Positions 15,550-15,902 of a DNA stretch of 15,902 nt are shown here, piece after piece. Location: positions 1-15,902 of the forward strand of contig JBBQSF010000066.1 in assembly GCA_038214085.1 (NCBI GenBank). The letters are read 5' to 3'. The notes beneath the pieces are model-generated. The model saw only the letters and a program-made list of their open reading frames with translations. It did not search any database and was not told the origin of the DNA. A program made the translations under genes and the position numbers. Origin of the DNA: JBBQSF01 sp038214085. Lineage in GTDB: Bacteria > Bacteroidota > Bacteroidia > Bacteroidales > CG2-30-32-10. The number at the start of each line of letters is the position of its first letter. Position 1 is the stretch's first letter.

Positions 15550-15902
15550 ATGAAAAAATTTTATAAAATTTCAGCACTCATTTTGATAACAGCATTTTGC
15601 TCAATGTTTAGTGCAAATGCAGGAAATGAAGACAGATCAGGACAGGCAGGAGCTTCCGAGCTTTTGATTAATCCTTGGGCGCGAAGTGCAGGTTGGGGGC
15701 AAGCAAACAATGCCAATGTTCGTGGTTTGGAATCCATTTTTATGAATATTGCCGGTACTGCATTTACTTCGAAAACAGAAATAATTTTTGCAAGAACAAA
15801 CTGGTTGCAGGGATCTGGTGTTAATGTCAATGCATTTGGATTGTCAACACGCGTTAGCGAAACAGCTGTTCTTTCACTTGCTGTTACTTCTATGTCGTTT
15901 GG
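15550..15902 (+). CDS. PorV/PorQ-family outer-membrane protein, N-terminal 117 residues (runs off right edge)
   Basis: An open frame starts at ATG 15550 and continues to the window end. It has a signal peptide (M-K-K-F-Y-K-I-S-A-L, cleaved near A22-N-A24). The start of the mature part carries the family pattern: A-G-A-S-E-L-L-I-N-P-W-A-R-S-A-G-W-G-Q-A (33-52), N-V-R-G-L-E-S-I-F-M-N-I-A-G-T-A (56-71), T-E-I-I-F-A-R-T-N-W-L (76-86), then beta-strands. PorV-like proteins are FadL-like 14-strand barrels. PorV itself carries T9SS substrates by their C-terminal domain to the sortase PorU. Its position 37 bp after a gene for a CTD protein suggests a dedicated partner rather than the housekeeping PorV, which usually lies with core T9SS genes. 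The C-terminal part is not in the window. Confidence 0.82.
   Translation, partial: MKKFYKISALILITAFCSMFSANAGNEDRSGQAGASELLINPWARSAGWGQANNANVRGLESIFMNIAGTAFTSKTEIIFARTNWLQGSGVNVNAFGLSTRVSETAVLSLAVTSMSF

Noticed and set aside
15561..15830. 89-codon minus-strand open frame near the right edge
   Set aside because: It overlaps the PorV-like gene, whose signal peptide and family motifs are clear on the plus strand.

Overview
The window looks like chromosomal DNA from a member of the Bacteroidota, probably an uncultivated Bacteroidales-like lineage. The evidence is AT-rich sequence, repeated matches to the Bacteroidota -7 promoter element TAnnTTTG, A/T-rich start-codon contexts without clear Shine-Dalgarno sites, a periplasmic-propeller LytS/LytTR two-component pair, a TonB-dependent receptor with an N-terminal carboxypeptidase-regulatory-like domain, a protein with a type IX secretion (T9SS)-like C-terminal domain, and a PorV-like protein. 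The species cannot be named from the sequence. No rRNA, tRNA, CRISPR array or insertion sequence was seen.

Left part (1-3401). Two minus-strand genes overlap by a TGATG: a Rieske-fold-like lipoprotein that lacks most cluster ligands (334-774), then the start of a GT-C-type membrane glycosyltransferase-like protein that runs off the left edge. Diverging from them is a large secreted protein (873-3068). It resembles an HEXXH metallopeptidase, but the first zinc histidine is replaced by alanine, and its C-terminus is made of short solenoid-like strands. A very basic 92-residue exported protein (3123-3401) follows.

Middle part (3428-7763). A 1067-residue sensor kinase has about 14 propeller blades, a Y_Y_Y domain, one membrane segment and a LytS-type kinase. 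It is followed by its probable partner, a REC-LytTR response regulator. Five bases after the regulator's stop codon lie three copies of a LytTR-like box at an exact 21-bp period. Next come a 16-bp dyad and a good Bacteroidota promoter, then a roughly 240-nt AT-rich leader with possible hairpins and a second promoter.

Right part (7764-15902). A 1222-residue TonB-dependent receptor, a 1356-residue exported protein with a T9SS-type C-terminal domain, and the start of a PorV/PorQ-family outer-membrane protein lie head to tail with gaps of 9 and 37 bp, so they are probably one operon.

Working model (inference): the sensor kinase detects a periplasmic or envelope signal, and the LytTR regulator binds the triple box to switch on the receptor/surface-protein/PorV-like operon. 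The PorV-like protein may be a dedicated carrier for the large CTD protein. The direct binding-site evidence is the strongest new observation in the window.
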